Positions 1-9,036 are shown, numbered from the stretch's first letter. The stretch: DNA of 64,000 bases from Bacteroidota bacterium (GCA_021820065.1 JAKAEE010000012.1:1-64000); one strand, 5' to 3'. Numbers and translations: made by a program. The notes: generated by a model from the sequence alone, not told the origin.

Positions 1-44
1 TTAGCGCAATTAACAATTGATTTTCCATTTCAGGGCAAATTATT

Positions 45-656
45 ATGCAAAATCATGAACTTCAGACAGCAACAGACCACCTTGTTAAGCAAGATAAAGT
101 GCTATCAACAATAATAAAAAACATCGGCATTATCAATCTAACACCTCACGCCCAATACTTCAATCCGCTTCTTAGAGCAATTATCGGACAGCAATTATCA
201 GTTCAAGCGGCAAGCTCAATTCATAAGCGGTTTATGAACCACTTTAATAATAAGCCGCAGCCGGAATTGATCTTGAGCACAGAGGATTTGACGCTGAGGT
301 CGCTCGGTCTTTCCAATGCCAAAGTAAAGTATGTCAAAGATTTTTCTCGGAAAATACTTTCGAAGGAAATCCGGCTGAAAGGTTTGTCGAAAAAATCGGA
401 TGAAGAAATAATTGAAGAACTTACCATGGTGAAGGGGATTGGCGTGTGGACCGTGCACATGTTTTTGATTTTTACTTTGGGAAGACCAAACGTACTTCCC
501 TTTTCCGATCTTGGAATTAGAAAAGCCATAATGTTAAATTACGGCTTAAGAAAACTGCCGGATGAAAAAAAAGTTGTACGAATTGCTAAGAAGAACAACT
601 GGCATCCGCATTGTTCTGCTGCCAGTCTTTATCTATGGCGCAGTTTGGAATTCTAA
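45..656 (+). CDS. DNA-3-methyladenine glycosylase II-like (HhH-GPD)
   Basis: Base-excision repair glycosylase that would release alkylated purines from DNA. The 203-residue protein has the HhH-GPD core: IIGQQLS near residues 46-52, the helix-hairpin-helix KGIGVWTVH near 130-138, and the catalytic aspartate in PFSDLGIRKA (Asp155). The C-terminal W-H-P-x8-YLWR signature is also present. It lacks the N-terminal beta domain of E. coli AlkA, so it is the short yeast Mag1-like form. It lies 34 bases upstream of an ECF sigma gene on the same strand. A second, unrelated alkylation glycosylase (Tag type) occurs at 36308. Substrate range cannot be read from the sequence. Confidence 0.88.
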   Translation: MQNHELQTATDHLVKQDKVLSTIIKNIGIINLTPHAQYFNPLLRAIIGQQLSVQAASSIHKRFMNHFNNKPQPELILSTEDLTLRSLGLSNAKVKYVKDFSRKILSKEIRLKGLSKKSDEEIIEELTMVKGIGVWTVHMFLIFTLGRPNVLPFSDLGIRKAIMLNYGLRKLPDEKKVVRIAKKNNWHPHCSAASLYLWRSLEF

Positions 657-690
657 CTGAATCCTTCTAAAGAAAAAATCATCATATTTA

Positions 691-1275
691 ATGAACGAAC
701 TTAAACTTATTGAACAAGCTCAAGGCGGAGACAGAAAAGCATTAGCCGAGCTTGTTAAACTTTACGAGCAGACCGTTTTCAATTTCTCCTTCAAGATCTG
801 CAGACATAAAGACCGTGCGGAGAATACGATGCAGGAAACATTTCTCAGCATGGTAAAAAATATTCATCAATTCAGCGGGCAATCAAAATTATCTACATGG
901 CTTTACCGTGTCGTTGCAAATCATTGTCTGATGCTCGCCCGCTCCGAAAGCAAATACGGTTATACTTCTTTTGAAGATGAAGAAGCCTTAATTGATGAAA
1001 AAGAAATTGCCGATTGGAGTGTTACGCCGGATAGAGTAACAGAAAACAATGAACTGAAAATGGTTCTTGATAAAGCGATTGAAAAACTTCCGGCTGAGTA
1101 TAGAATTGTTTTCATGCTGCGCGACGTTGAGGGCTTAACAACTGAGGAAACGGCAAAGATTGTTGAACTAAGCATTCCGGCCGTCAAATCGCGGCTGCAT
1201 AGAGCGCGGGCTTTTTTAAGAAACGAACTAAACGATACTTTCTCGGAAGATATCAATAACAACATCAATGAGTAG
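691..1275 (+). CDS. ECF RNA polymerase sigma factor
   Basis: Extracytoplasmic-function sigma-70 factor of 194 residues. Region 2 spans about residues 15-75, with the core-binding helix and the YRVVANHC stretch. Region 4 spans about 127-180, with the helix-turn-helix LTTEETAKIVELSIPAVKSR. The next gene overlaps its end by 8 bases and encodes a small zinc-finger protein, the usual anti-sigma partner, so the two are probably translationally coupled. Target promoters are unknown. Confidence 0.92.
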   Translation: MNELKLIEQAQGGDRKALAELVKLYEQTVFNFSFKICRHKDRAENTMQETFLSMVKNIHQFSGQSKLSTWLYRVVANHCLMLARSESKYGYTSFEDEEALIDEKEIADWSVTPDRVTENNELKMVLDKAIEKLPAEYRIVFMLRDVEGLTTEETAKIVELSIPAVKSRLHRARAFLRNELNDTFSEDINNNINE

Positions 1276-1504
1276 TCACATGCCGACATGTAAAGAAGTA
1301 ATGACGCATATATGCGATAATCTCGGAGAGGAATTAGGATCTCCGGCGTGCATAGAAATTAAAGCTCATTTGGAAAGCTGTGATAATTGCCAGCACTACT
1401 TCAAATCGGTTGAGACAACAATTCAGTTCTACCGCAAATACAACGTTAACATTTCCGAAGAAGCACATAACAGGTTAGTAGAATTTTTGGGGTTGAAAGA
1501 ATGA
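1268..1504 (+). CDS. zinc-finger (zf-HC2) anti-sigma factor
   Basis: Small 78-residue protein with the anti-sigma zinc signature: an N-terminal Cys (PTCKE) and H-x3-C-x2-C in HLESCDNC near residues 34-41. No transmembrane segment is visible, so it would be a soluble ZAS-type anti-sigma that could respond to redox or zinc status. It overlaps the sigma gene by 8 bases, which supports coupled expression and a direct partnership. The signal it senses is inference. Confidence 0.82.
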   Translation: MSSHMPTCKEVMTHICDNLGEELGSPACIEIKAHLESCDNCQHYFKSVETTIQFYRKYNVNISEEAHNRLVEFLGLKE

Positions 1505-1509
1505 TGAAC

Positions 1510-1551
1510 GTAGAACGCAGTATGTAGAAAGTAGAACTCAGTAAGTAGTCC
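1510..1551. repeat. degenerate heptamer tandem repeat (6 units)
   Basis: Six 7-nt units in register: GTAGAAC, GCAGTAT, GTAGAAA, GTAGAAC, TCAGTAA, GTAGTCC. It begins 5 bases after the anti-sigma stop codon and is one of about a dozen 7-nt-period arrays in the window. Confidence 0.75.
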
Positions 1552-1779
1552 TCATAACTATCTTTTTCTCTCACTCCTATTTAGATTTGAATAACCAATC
1601 CGTATTTTAATATCAGAATTAAACTCATCGGCAATGCAAGATTAGCAATAAGAAAGCTACTAAAAGAAGAACTGAAAGAGATAAATGTATTGCTAAAAAA
1701 ATTATTCTAGCTTTACCGCAGTAAAGTAAGTTTCTTGGCTATTTATAAAGATTTGGTTTTAAATACAGGAATGTAAAAG

Positions 1780-2514
1780 ATGACATTTTATTTATTCTTG
1801 GATGAAAGTGGTGACCATGGTTTAGGAAATATTGATTTACAGTTTCCTGTATTTGTTTTATGCGGCGTGTTAATTTCAGAGTCAAGTTATAAGATTATAG
1901 AAAATAATCTAAACGAAATAAAAAGGAACTTTTGGGGAGATAAAAAAGTAATTATTCATTCAAGCGATATAAGGAAATGTGAAAAGGAATTTCAGATACT
2001 ATTTGATTTAGAATTAAAGAAAAATTTTTATGAAGCAATAAATAATCTCATCACAAATTCAGATTACACAATAATCGCATCAGCAATCAATAAACAACGG
2101 TATATTCAAAAATACGGTAAGCTTTCAGACGATGTTTATGAAATATCGCTTTCGTTTCTTATTGAACGTTCTGTTTTTTACTTAGACAGTATTCATAATC
2201 TGGATAAACAATTAAAAATAATTATTGAGAGACGAGGCAGGAAAGAAGACAAAAAATTAGATGATCATTTCCAGAAGTTATGCGCTAAAGGAACGGGTTT
2301 TGTTGATGCGAACAGATTAAAGAGTTACAATATTGAAATTACCTTTTGTGACAAGCAAGATGATCTAACCGGTTTACAACTTGCTGATTTACTAGCTTAC
2401 CCCATTGCAAGACACACTATGGATCCCAATAGGGCCAATCCTGCTTTTGATATTTTGGCAAACAAGTTTTATACAAAAGACAACAAAAGATATGGATTAA
2501 AAATTTTTCCTTAA
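1780..2514 (+). CDS. DUF3800 domain protein
   Basis: A 244-residue protein with the DUF3800 hallmarks: an N-terminal FLDESGDHG (residues 6-14), a following FVLCGVLI strand, and a C-terminal QLADLLAYPIARH. DUF3800 is thought to adopt an RNase H-like fold and is often carried on mobile or defence-rich segments, but its activity is not firmly established. The gene is visibly more AT-rich than its neighbours and stands alone between noncoding stretches, which suggests recent acquisition. A good terminator follows. Confidence 0.85.
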   Translation: MTFYLFLDESGDHGLGNIDLQFPVFVLCGVLISESSYKIIENNLNEIKRNFWGDKKVIIHSSDIRKCEKEFQILFDLELKKNFYEAINNLITNSDYTIIASAINKQRYIQKYGKLSDDVYEISLSFLIERSVFYLDSIHNLDKQLKIIIERRGRKEDKKLDDHFQKLCAKGTGFVDANRLKSYNIEITFCDKQDDLTGLQLADLLAYPIARHTMDPNRANPAFDILANKFYTKDNKRYGLKIFP

Positions 2515-2517
2515 AAA

Positions 2518-2548
2518 CAAAAAGCCAAGAACTATGTCTTGGCCTTTT
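2518..2548 (+). terminator. rho-independent terminator after DUF3800 gene
   Basis: Stem GCCAAGA (2524-2530) pairs with TCTTGGC (2537-2543), six-base loop, preceded by A-rich sequence and followed by CTTTTG. It starts four bases after the stop codon. Confidence 0.75.
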
Positions 2549-2675
2549 GCCGACCGGGGACACCCCAATCCAGAAAAATTGACTATTGCCATAATGAACT
2601 ACTGAAACGTAAATAAAAGTACATATACTTGTCAATACAATTAATTTTTTCCATTATACTCTTACACTACAGTCA

Positions 2676-3842
2676 CTATTTCCAAAGATTATAATACTTA
2701 TGACCGCTTCCCGTATTAAACAACACAACTTTTTCGTCCTTCTTGATCCACTCATTCGTAAGTAGTTCTTTAAGCGCCGCTAATGTTGCGCCGCCTTCCG
2801 GTGCGGTAAATATTCCTTCCGTTCTGCCGATCTCATTTGTACTTTCAAAAATCTGAGCGTCATCAACGGCAACGGCGGTTCCGTTGCTTTCCCTTATTGC
2901 CCGTAAGATTAAAAAATCCCCGACAGCAGCAGGAACGCGAAGCCCGTCTGCAATTGTTTTAGCGCCGCTCCACATTTCGGCAAATTCTTTTCCTTCATGA
3001 AATGCTTTCACCATCGGTGCACAGCCCGATGATTGAACCGTGACCATTCTCGGACGTTTTGAATTTATCCATCCCAACTTTTCCATTTCATCAAACGCTT
3101 TCCACATTCCAATAAGTCCCGTTCCTCCTCCAGTAGGATAAATTATCACGTCCGGTAATTCCCAATTAAATTGTTCGGCAATTTCATAGCCCATAGTTTT
3201 CTTTCCCTCGATGCGGTACGGTTCTTTCAAAGTCGATACATCGAATCTTCCAAACTTTTTTACACCTTCGGCTGCAAGTTTGCCGCAATCGGTTATCAAT
3301 CCATCAACCAGAGTGACTTCCGCGCCCAACGCATTACATTCGGAAATGAACGGCTGCGGAACGTCTTTCGGCATGAAGACAAAAGATTTCATTCCGGCAA
3401 GTGCGGCGTAAGCGCACATTGCGCCAGCAGCATTTCCGGCGGATGGAATTGAAACTTCTTTTACTCCAAGTTCAAACGCTTTTGAAATTGCAAGACACAA
3501 TCCTCTCGCTTTGAATGATGTTGTCGGGTTCAAACCTTCGTCTTTGATGAACAAGTTTTCCATTCCAATTTTGCGGCCAAGATTTTTCGCATGAATCAAC
3601 GGCGTGAATCCTTCGCCGAGAGCGAGTCTGAATTTTGAATTGATGACTGGAAGCATTTCCAAGTAACGCCAAAGTGAATTTGTTTTGACATCGATGTTTT
3701 CTTTTTTGAATTCCTTTTTTGCTAGATCAAGATCGTATCTTGCCAGCAACGGTTTGCCGCAATCTGTGCATAGATTCCAAATTTTATTTTTATCATAAAC
3801 TTTCCCACAGTAACCGCATTCCAAATGTGTAAAGTAGCTCAT
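2676..3842 (-). CDS. thrC: threonine synthase
   Basis: PLP enzyme converting O-phosphohomoserine to threonine. The 388-residue protein has the fold-type II PLP lysine in PTTSFKARG (Lys111), the glycine-rich phosphate loop YPTGGGTG near 236-243, and an N-terminal CxxC...CxxC pair (Cys9/12/25/28) that looks like a zinc ribbon, common in bacterial/archaeal-type threonine synthases. It is divergent from the blaI-like gene. No other threonine-pathway gene is adjacent. Some family members act as cysteate synthase or on related substrates, but the sequence looks like an ordinary ThrC. Confidence 0.88.
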   Translation of the reverse strand: MSYFTHLECGYCGKVYDKNKIWNLCTDCGKPLLARYDLDLAKKEFKKENIDVKTNSLWRYLEMLPVINSKFRLALGEGFTPLIHAKNLGRKIGMENLFIKDEGLNPTTSFKARGLCLAISKAFELGVKEVSIPSAGNAAGAMCAYAALAGMKSFVFMPKDVPQPFISECNALGAEVTLVDGLITDCGKLAAEGVKKFGRFDVSTLKEPYRIEGKKTMGYEIAEQFNWELPDVIIYPTGGGTGLIGMWKAFDEMEKLGWINSKRPRMVTVQSSGCAPMVKAFHEGKEFAEMWSGAKTIADGLRVPAAVGDFLILRAIRESNGTAVAVDDAQIFESTNEIGRTEGIFTAPEGGATLAALKELLTNEWIKKDEKVVLFNTGSGHKYYNLWK

Positions 3843-3981
3843 GGCTTCTTTCTCGGTTTAGTGAAACAATTTTTCTTTCAAAGTAAAATATTGAAAATCG
3901 CTGTTGAATGGTAAGAAAAACGCTCGTAAAGCCAATAGAATCGAGGTTAACAAGGTTCTGAATTTTTGACCATAAACTTGG

Positions 3982-4010
3982 TTGCAAATACGACAGGCGT
4001 CGTATATATT
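3982..4010 (+). promoter_or_regulatory. promoter of the BlaI/M56 operon
   Basis: TTGCAA at 3982-3987 and TATATT at 4005-4010 are separated by exactly 17 bases. The first palindromic operator lies inside the spacer and the second immediately downstream of the -10 box, so occupancy would block polymerase. Assumes a sigma-70-like promoter; Bacteroidota-type promoters differ. Confidence 0.6.
3989..4004. promoter_or_regulatory. BlaI-type operator 1
   Basis: Perfect palindrome TACGACAGGCGTCGTA. It shares the pattern TACGA-N6-TCGTA with the second site 25 bases downstream (centre to centre), and lies between the -35 and -10 elements of the gene encoding a BlaI/MecI-family repressor. Confidence 0.75.
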
Positions 4011-4011
4011 A

Positions 4012-4031
4012 ATTACGAAACTTTTCGTAAT
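4012..4031. promoter_or_regulatory. BlaI-type operator 2
   Basis: Perfect 20-base palindrome ATTACGAAACTTTTCGTAAT, core TACGA-N6-TCGTA at 4014-4029. Same half-sites and spacing as operator 1 but a different centre, as expected for two dimer sites of one repressor. It covers the expected transcription start. Confidence 0.75.
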
Positions 4032-4073
4032 CAACTGCGTCTTAATAACATAGCAAGAAAAGAGGAAAAACAA

Positions 4074-4463
4074 ATGGCAAAGAAAACAATTCTTAAACCT
4101 ACCGATGGAGAGTTGGAGATATTACAGATCATCTGGCAGAACGGTCCTTCAACCGTAAAGACCATTAACGAAAAACTGAATGAGAAAAAGGAAGTTGGTT
4201 ATACGACCACATTAAAAATTTTACAAATCATGTATGAAAAAGGATTGGTAACCCGCAATGAAGATGAAAGAAGCCACGTCTATGCTTCGGCGACAAAAGA
4301 AAATGAAATGCAAAAAGCATTGGTTAATAAACTTCTCGAATCCGCATTCAGCGGTTCTGCCGCAAAATTGGTTATGCATGCGCTCGGAAATTCTCAACCT
4401 TCAAAAGAAGAACTTGATAAGATAAGAGAGCTGTTAAACAAAATTGAAAGGGATCAGAAATGA
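4074..4463 (+). CDS. BlaI/MecI/CopY-family transcriptional repressor
   Basis: Winged-helix repressor of 129 residues, a normal length for the family. The wHTH spans about residues 8-75 (LTDGELEIL-like start, TVKTINEKL, GYTTTLKILQIMYEKGLV), followed by a dimerisation helix region near 85-125. The ATG at 4074 is chosen because AGAGGA lies 7 bases upstream and because a longer reading frame from 3966 would be encoded by the promoter and operators. The stop overlaps the start of the M56 gene (ATGA). It should repress its own operon and be released when the M56 protease is activated. Confidence 0.9.
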   Translation: MAKKTILKPTDGELEILQIIWQNGPSTVKTINEKLNEKKEVGYTTTLKILQIMYEKGLVTRNEDERSHVYASATKENEMQKALVNKLLESAFSGSAAKLVMHALGNSQPSKEELDKIRELLNKIERDQK

Positions 4464-6553
4464 ATTTTGTTTATCAATTAATACCGCATGAAATTATAAA
4501 AGCAATCGGCTGGACAATATTTCATTCCGTCTGGCAAGGAATTGTGATTGCCATTATACTTGGCGCGCTGTTATTGTTAACAAGCAAGAAGAGCGCACGG
4601 CTGCGTTACAACATTTCCGTTGCAGCAATGTTTCTCTTCTTTTTTATTTCGCTGGGGACATTCTTGCATTTTTATGAATCGCCAAAGGACCAATCGGCAG
4701 ACAACTTAATAGTTGTTTCTAATAATACAATTCAAAGTGAATCCGCAAGCGACGGTGTCTCATCAATAATTGATAACGCAAAAACAAATCTTCCAAAAAT
4801 TTTCGAATCATATTTTGAGAATAACTTATCGTTAGTTGTAACATTTTGGTTTGTGGGATTTATAATATTCTCGTTAAGGTTTATCGGCGGCGCTTTCTAT
4901 GTGCAAAGATTAAAAACAACCGGTTTGAACTCACTTGATGCCGATTGGCATAAAAGATTGAGTCATCTAAGAGATCAACTAAATCTCAATCAAACCGTAC
5001 TGATTTCAGAATCAACTCAAGTGAATGTTCCAATAACAATTGGACATCTAAAGCCGATCATACTTTTTCCGCTCGGGATGATAAGCGGCTTGCCGCAAGA
5101 TCAGATCGAAGCGATTATAAGCCATGAGCTGGCACACATAAAACGTTACGATTTTTTGATCAACATGATTCAAACCTTCATTGAGACGCTGTTCTTTTAT
5201 CATCCCGTAGTTTGGTGGCTTTCGTCACTAATCAACGCTGAACGCGAGAACTGCTGCGACGACATTGCAATTCAAACTTGCGGCGACGCCGTCAGCTATT
5301 CAAAAGCGCTCTACAACATCCAGCAGATCAGAAAAAATCAATCCGAGTTGGTGCTTGCTGCTATTGGAAAGAAAAATCAATTATATAGGAGAATAATTAG
5401 AATGAATACGAAGAACAAAAATATTGCGTACGGGGTCAGGCTTGCAGCCTTTGCCGTTTTACTAACCGCTATGGCTGCCGTATCAATTTATTCTTCGCCT
5501 TCGGCAAAAGACAGTTCTCTCAATTTTGCATCCGCATCATTTGTAAATCCATTTTTCCCCTCGGGTGAAAACTTGTCATTCAAAACTACAACGGACGATG
5601 AATGCGCCGCTTCAGATACAATCGGTATAAAAAACGTTAGCAGAACAATAAAGTTTTACGATGGTCCTGAAGGAAAAGAAAAAAAATATAAAGCGGAACT
5701 AAGCAACGGCAAACTTTCCAAGTTATATATTGACGGCGACAAAGTTGACGAGAAAGATTTTCCAAAGTATGAGGGTTTGGTCTTACAAAAAGTAAACGAA
5801 TATGATTCGCTACAAAAAGAATATCGCGACATAACAAAGAATTACAAATCAAGCATGAAAGACTACCTTAAGAAAATGAAACAATTCAGAGGAAGTCATG
5901 ATTACGATTTTGATTTTGATTTCGACGCTTCTTCCTTCCCCCACTTTGATTCTACAAATTGGAAAGCGGCAATGAAGAATTTCCAAAAGAGCATGCGCGA
6001 GAATTGGGCTGTTCATTCATTTAAAATTCCTCCGGTTCATGTGCCGCCGATAAATATTCCACCGATTCATATTCCGCCTATCGGCATTGACAGCTTATCC
6101 GGCGACATCAACTGCCCGACGTTCAATGATAAGGATTTCAAAGAATCGATGAAAGAGTGGAAGAAAAATTTCAAGGAAGAAATGTCAACGTTCAAAGTTG
6201 AAATGGAAAAGAATAAAGCTTCCATGGAATGGTTCAAAGAAGAAATGAAGAAGTCCGGACCAAACAGTGAAGGATTCAAAAACAGCATGGAAGAGTTGAA
6301 GAACAATATGAGCAAGTTGAAAGCCGACATGAAAGTTTTGAAAGAGTTTATCGGGGATGTGAAGAGCGAGCTGGTACACGATAAATTAATCGAAGGCAGA
6401 AAGGATCTTGATAGTATTACTCTCTCGAAGGATGAGCTTGTTGTGAACGGAACAACTGCTTCGCCGGAACTTCACAAAAAATATTTAGAGATGTACAAGA
6501 AGCATTATGGAAAAGAATTGAAAGGCGACGAGAAATTTCAAATCAATAACTAA
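4460..6553 (+). CDS. BlaR1-like M56 family membrane metallopeptidase
   Basis: Integral-membrane zinc protease that would sense an envelope signal and trigger cleavage of the BlaI-type repressor. It has N-terminal transmembrane helices (about 15-40, 52-70, 123-145), the zinc motif HELAH at 222-226, the downstream ERENCCDD third-ligand region (261-268), and a further helix near 328-345. The remaining 350 residues, probably outside the membrane, lack any penicillin-binding domain. They contain an acidic D-F-D-F run, four five-residue PP-h-H-h repeats and a long charged coiled coil. The signal is therefore not obviously a beta-lactam. ATG overlaps the repressor stop. Confidence 0.88.
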   Translation: MNFVYQLIPHEIIKAIGWTIFHSVWQGIVIAIILGALLLLTSKKSARLRYNISVAAMFLFFFISLGTFLHFYESPKDQSADNLIVVSNNTIQSESASDGVSSIIDNAKTNLPKIFESYFENNLSLVVTFWFVGFIIFSLRFIGGAFYVQRLKTTGLNSLDADWHKRLSHLRDQLNLNQTVLISESTQVNVPITIGHLKPIILFPLGMISGLPQDQIEAIISHELAHIKRYDFLINMIQTFIETLFFYHPVVWWLSSLINAERENCCDDIAIQTCGDAVSYSKALYNIQQIRKNQSELVLAAIGKKNQLYRRIIRMNTKNKNIAYGVRLAAFAVLLTAMAAVSIYSSPSAKDSSLNFASASFVNPFFPSGENLSFKTTTDDECAASDTIGIKNVSRTIKFYDGPEGKEKKYKAELSNGKLSKLYIDGDKVDEKDFPKYEGLVLQKVNEYDSLQKEYRDITKNYKSSMKDYLKKMKQFRGSHDYDFDFDFDASSFPHFDSTNWKAAMKNFQKSMRENWAVHSFKIPPVHVPPINIPPIHIPPIGIDSLSGDINCPTFNDKDFKESMKEWKKNFKEEMSTFKVEMEKNKASMEWFKEEMKKSGPNSEGFKNSMEELKNNMSKLKADMKVLKEFIGDVKSELVHDKLIEGRKDLDSITLSKDELVVNGTTASPELHKKYLEMYKKHYGKELKGDEKFQINN
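6029..6088 (+). repeat. 15-bp coding tandem repeat, 4 copies
   Basis: Four 15-nt units starting at 6029, 6044, 6059 and 6074 encode PP-V-H-V, PP-I-N-I, PP-I-H-I and PP-I-G-I in the extracytoplasmic part of the M56 protein. The units differ mostly at third positions and in the central residue. Confidence 0.8.
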
Positions 6554-6573
6554 AATAGTTAAGCAATATTTTA

Positions 6574-6599
6574 CGGAAGGGTCTTAAACCCCTCCCTAC
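6574..6599 (-). repeat. REP-like hairpin with GTAG foot (imperfect)
   Basis: On the minus strand a GTAG (6596-6599 as CTAC) is followed by an imperfect 10-bp stem with one central base. It sits in the 48-bp gap between two convergent genes, where it could also act as a bidirectional terminator. Same family as 19747, 20933 and 20970. Confidence 0.55.
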
Positions 6600-6601
6600 T
6601 A

Positions 6602-8836
6602 CTACAACTTTCTCGCAATCACAACCGGCGTCTTCAACGTTTGTGTCGAGCTGTCGCTAGATGAAACGGCTTCTATCAGTAAGATATAAATCCCAATTCG
6701 AAGCGGTTTACCTGTGTCATCCAATCCATCAAATATAATCGAGTTCTTCGACGCCGATGGGCGGCTGTTCTCAAGCGTTCTCACAACGCGTCCTTGGTTA
6801 TCGTAAATTTTTATTCTCACTTGGGAAAGCGCTTGATTCAAGTCCAAATTGATGATCGTGAAATCTTCAAAGCCGTCGTTATCTGGAGAAAACGGATTGG
6901 GATTAATTGTAACGGAAGACTCTCGCGATAAATTTTCCGTAAAGATGGAATTTATTCTACCCGGCGTTCCGCCGTAATTGCTTACGGAGGTACTCCAATT
7001 CGATTTGTCGTTAGAGTTCAACGCGGGGTTCAACCTTTCAAGCGATTTGTTTTTGGTAGTAACAACGTTTTTGTTGTGCCATGAAGGAGAATAAAACAGC
7101 GAATCCAACGTATTACCCGACATGTCTTTTAGAACTAGCATCTCGCCGTCATTTAACAGACTGAAACTGTTGCTTGCAATTTGAACGTTCGATTCGGTTT
7201 TGAGCCAAGAATAATTTTGGAAGATTGTTGTATCAGCCGCGAGGACAAAATATTCCTTTGGCGGAATTTTCAAAAATGAATTTGAAAGTTTTACTTTCGC
7301 GCTCGTTCCAAGTTTGATCTGCATGCCGCCAAGCTGAATCGAATCGTTTGATGTGTTATAGAACTCTAAATATTCCGAATTCGTCGTTGCCGGGTCGTAC
7401 ATAATTTCGTTTATGATTAAACTACCAAATGAATACCGCGGAATATTTAATACGGAATTCGCTAGTCCCGGTGTACCGCCATTTGGACTAAGTGTTGTCG
7501 CCCAATTTGTGCTGTCCGTTGAAGATGCTGAGTAAGAAATCCTTTCCAGCGAAAAACCTTTTGCACTGCCCCAACCCGCATTGTATTTCAGACTGTCAAC
7601 CACAGCGTTTCTCGAATCATAAATTACAACTCCGTCTGTTGCGCTAAGTGCGCCGAATTTTGTTTGGAAAAAATTCTTCGGTCGGCGATACGGGAACCGT
7701 GAGCTGTCCGGTGTTAAAACTGCAAACTCCCCGGGGCTCAAAATTTTATCGACTGTAGTAATTGTTGCTTTGGTTGGAGTAACAACATCGCTAACTGCCC
7801 AGTTTTTCAAATTCACTGGATCGGCAGAGGCATTTACAATTTCGACCCATTCGGATTCGCCTGTATAAGGATCGTACATAATTTCATTGATGAGTACTTT
7901 TTTCGTTGCGGAAGGATTATCGGAAGCGGCAAAGCTGAAAACATCCGCGTTGTTGTTCTGATTCTCGTCCTGAGCAAATGTAACTTTTGCAATTAACTGA
8001 TAAACCCCTGCTGCCGGGATGTAAATCTTTTTCTGAATTATCAGCGAATCATTGCTTGCCAGATTTGTAAAGTCAATGTTGTAAAATGTTTCACCCGCTT
8101 GCCCTACCGAATCTTTATTAGCGTCGTTGCACAAACTGACATTATAAGAAGGCGCGGGTTGCGCACCAAGATTTTTTACACTTACAGAGACGTTAACGGA
8201 ATCACCCGGTTTTACTTCCGATAGCGCAACTCCTATAAAACTTATTTTCAAATCGAAATTGAACGGCGAGACGGAATTCTTAGCGCCCGGCGTTCCGTTT
8301 ACGTACATAGAATTTTTCCAGTTTCCCGCGCTGTTGTCTTTCGTCGGCAAATATTTTTCATCCGAAATACCGGCGCTATTGTTTGCTGAATAAGAACAAG
8401 AATCGATTGTCACTCCGTCAGCATTAATCAAATTAATATCACGATTTGTTGTATTAGCCATTCCCGATGAACCGAAATTGTTAGAGCTAGTTTTCAAAAC
8501 GATAGCGTCAGACGGAATTATGTTCTTATATATTCCGTTAGCGTAATCGTAGCTTCCTTGAAGTATCACCGCGAACTTTTGTGGTCCCAAAATCATCCCT
8601 CCGGTTAATGCAACTATACTATTGCTGGAGGAAGTATAATATTTGAATTTGAATCCGGCGAGATCAACTGATTCAGTTGCGGATGTGTTGTAAATCTCTA
8701 CGAACTCCCCGTTTGCCTCTGCTGGATAAAACATGATCTCGCTGAACGTAAGAGTTGATCCGGTCTGCGCAAATATTTGTGACGCGGTCAAGAAGCAAAG
8801 CATAATTATTACAGATGGAGAGAAATGGTATTTCAT
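6602..8836 (-). CDS. secreted lamin-tail-domain protein with FlgD-like C-terminal domain
   Basis: A 744-residue exported protein with a signal peptide (cleavage after FAQ, about residue 24). Three lamin-tail domains start with the recurring NEIMYDP / SEIMFYP motif followed by E-(F/W/Y)-(V/L)-E at about residues 28, 319 and 476. A CARDB-like beta domain lies at about 195-300. The last 100 residues, starting at INPNPFSPDNDG, form a FlgD-type Ig domain often found at the C terminus of cell-surface or type IX-exported proteins in this group. Probable role in surface attachment or display; no catalytic motif is seen. Confidence 0.82.
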   Translation of the reverse strand: MKYHFSPSVIIMLCFLTASQIFAQTGSTLTFSEIMFYPAEANGEFVEIYNTSATESVDLAGFKFKYYTSSSNSIVALTGGMILGPQKFAVILQGSYDYANGIYKNIIPSDAIVLKTSSNNFGSSGMANTTNRDINLINADGVTIDSCSYSANNSAGISDEKYLPTKDNSAGNWKNSMYVNGTPGAKNSVSPFNFDLKISFIGVALSEVKPGDSVNVSVSVKNLGAQPAPSYNVSLCNDANKDSVGQAGETFYNIDFTNLASNDSLIIQKKIYIPAAGVYQLIAKVTFAQDENQNNNADVFSFAASDNPSATKKVLINEIMYDPYTGESEWVEIVNASADPVNLKNWAVSDVVTPTKATITTVDKILSPGEFAVLTPDSSRFPYRRPKNFFQTKFGALSATDGVVIYDSRNAVVDSLKYNAGWGSAKGFSLERISYSASSTDSTNWATTLSPNGGTPGLANSVLNIPRYSFGSLIINEIMYDPATTNSEYLEFYNTSNDSIQLGGMQIKLGTSAKVKLSNSFLKIPPKEYFVLAADTTIFQNYSWLKTESNVQIASNSFSLLNDGEMLVLKDMSGNTLDSLFYSPSWHNKNVVTTKNKSLERLNPALNSNDKSNWSTSVSNYGGTPGRINSIFTENLSRESSVTINPNPFSPDNDGFEDFTIINLDLNQALSQVRIKIYDNQGRVVRTLENSRPSASKNSIIFDGLDDTGKPLRIGIYILLIEAVSSSDSSTQTLKTPVVIARKL

Positions 8837-9036
8837 ATACCCCCAAATTTTAGGTTGCAGATATTTACTTATTGGAAATATAACTAATGTATAAGTCTCA
8901 TATCAAAAGATTAATTTAACATGCACGCCGACTCTTAAGATAAATGTCTGTGGCGATTGAAAATCTTTCTTTTTTTGGCATAGATAAGATTTGCGTATTT
9001 TATAGAAAAATTTTTCCAGAAATGAAGAGTTCTATC

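Noticed and set aside
1600..1710. Frame ending ...LAIRKLLKEELKEINVLLKKLF before DUF3800
   Set aside because: Protein-like tail with no start or upstream homology; may be the end of a lost gene but cannot be supported.
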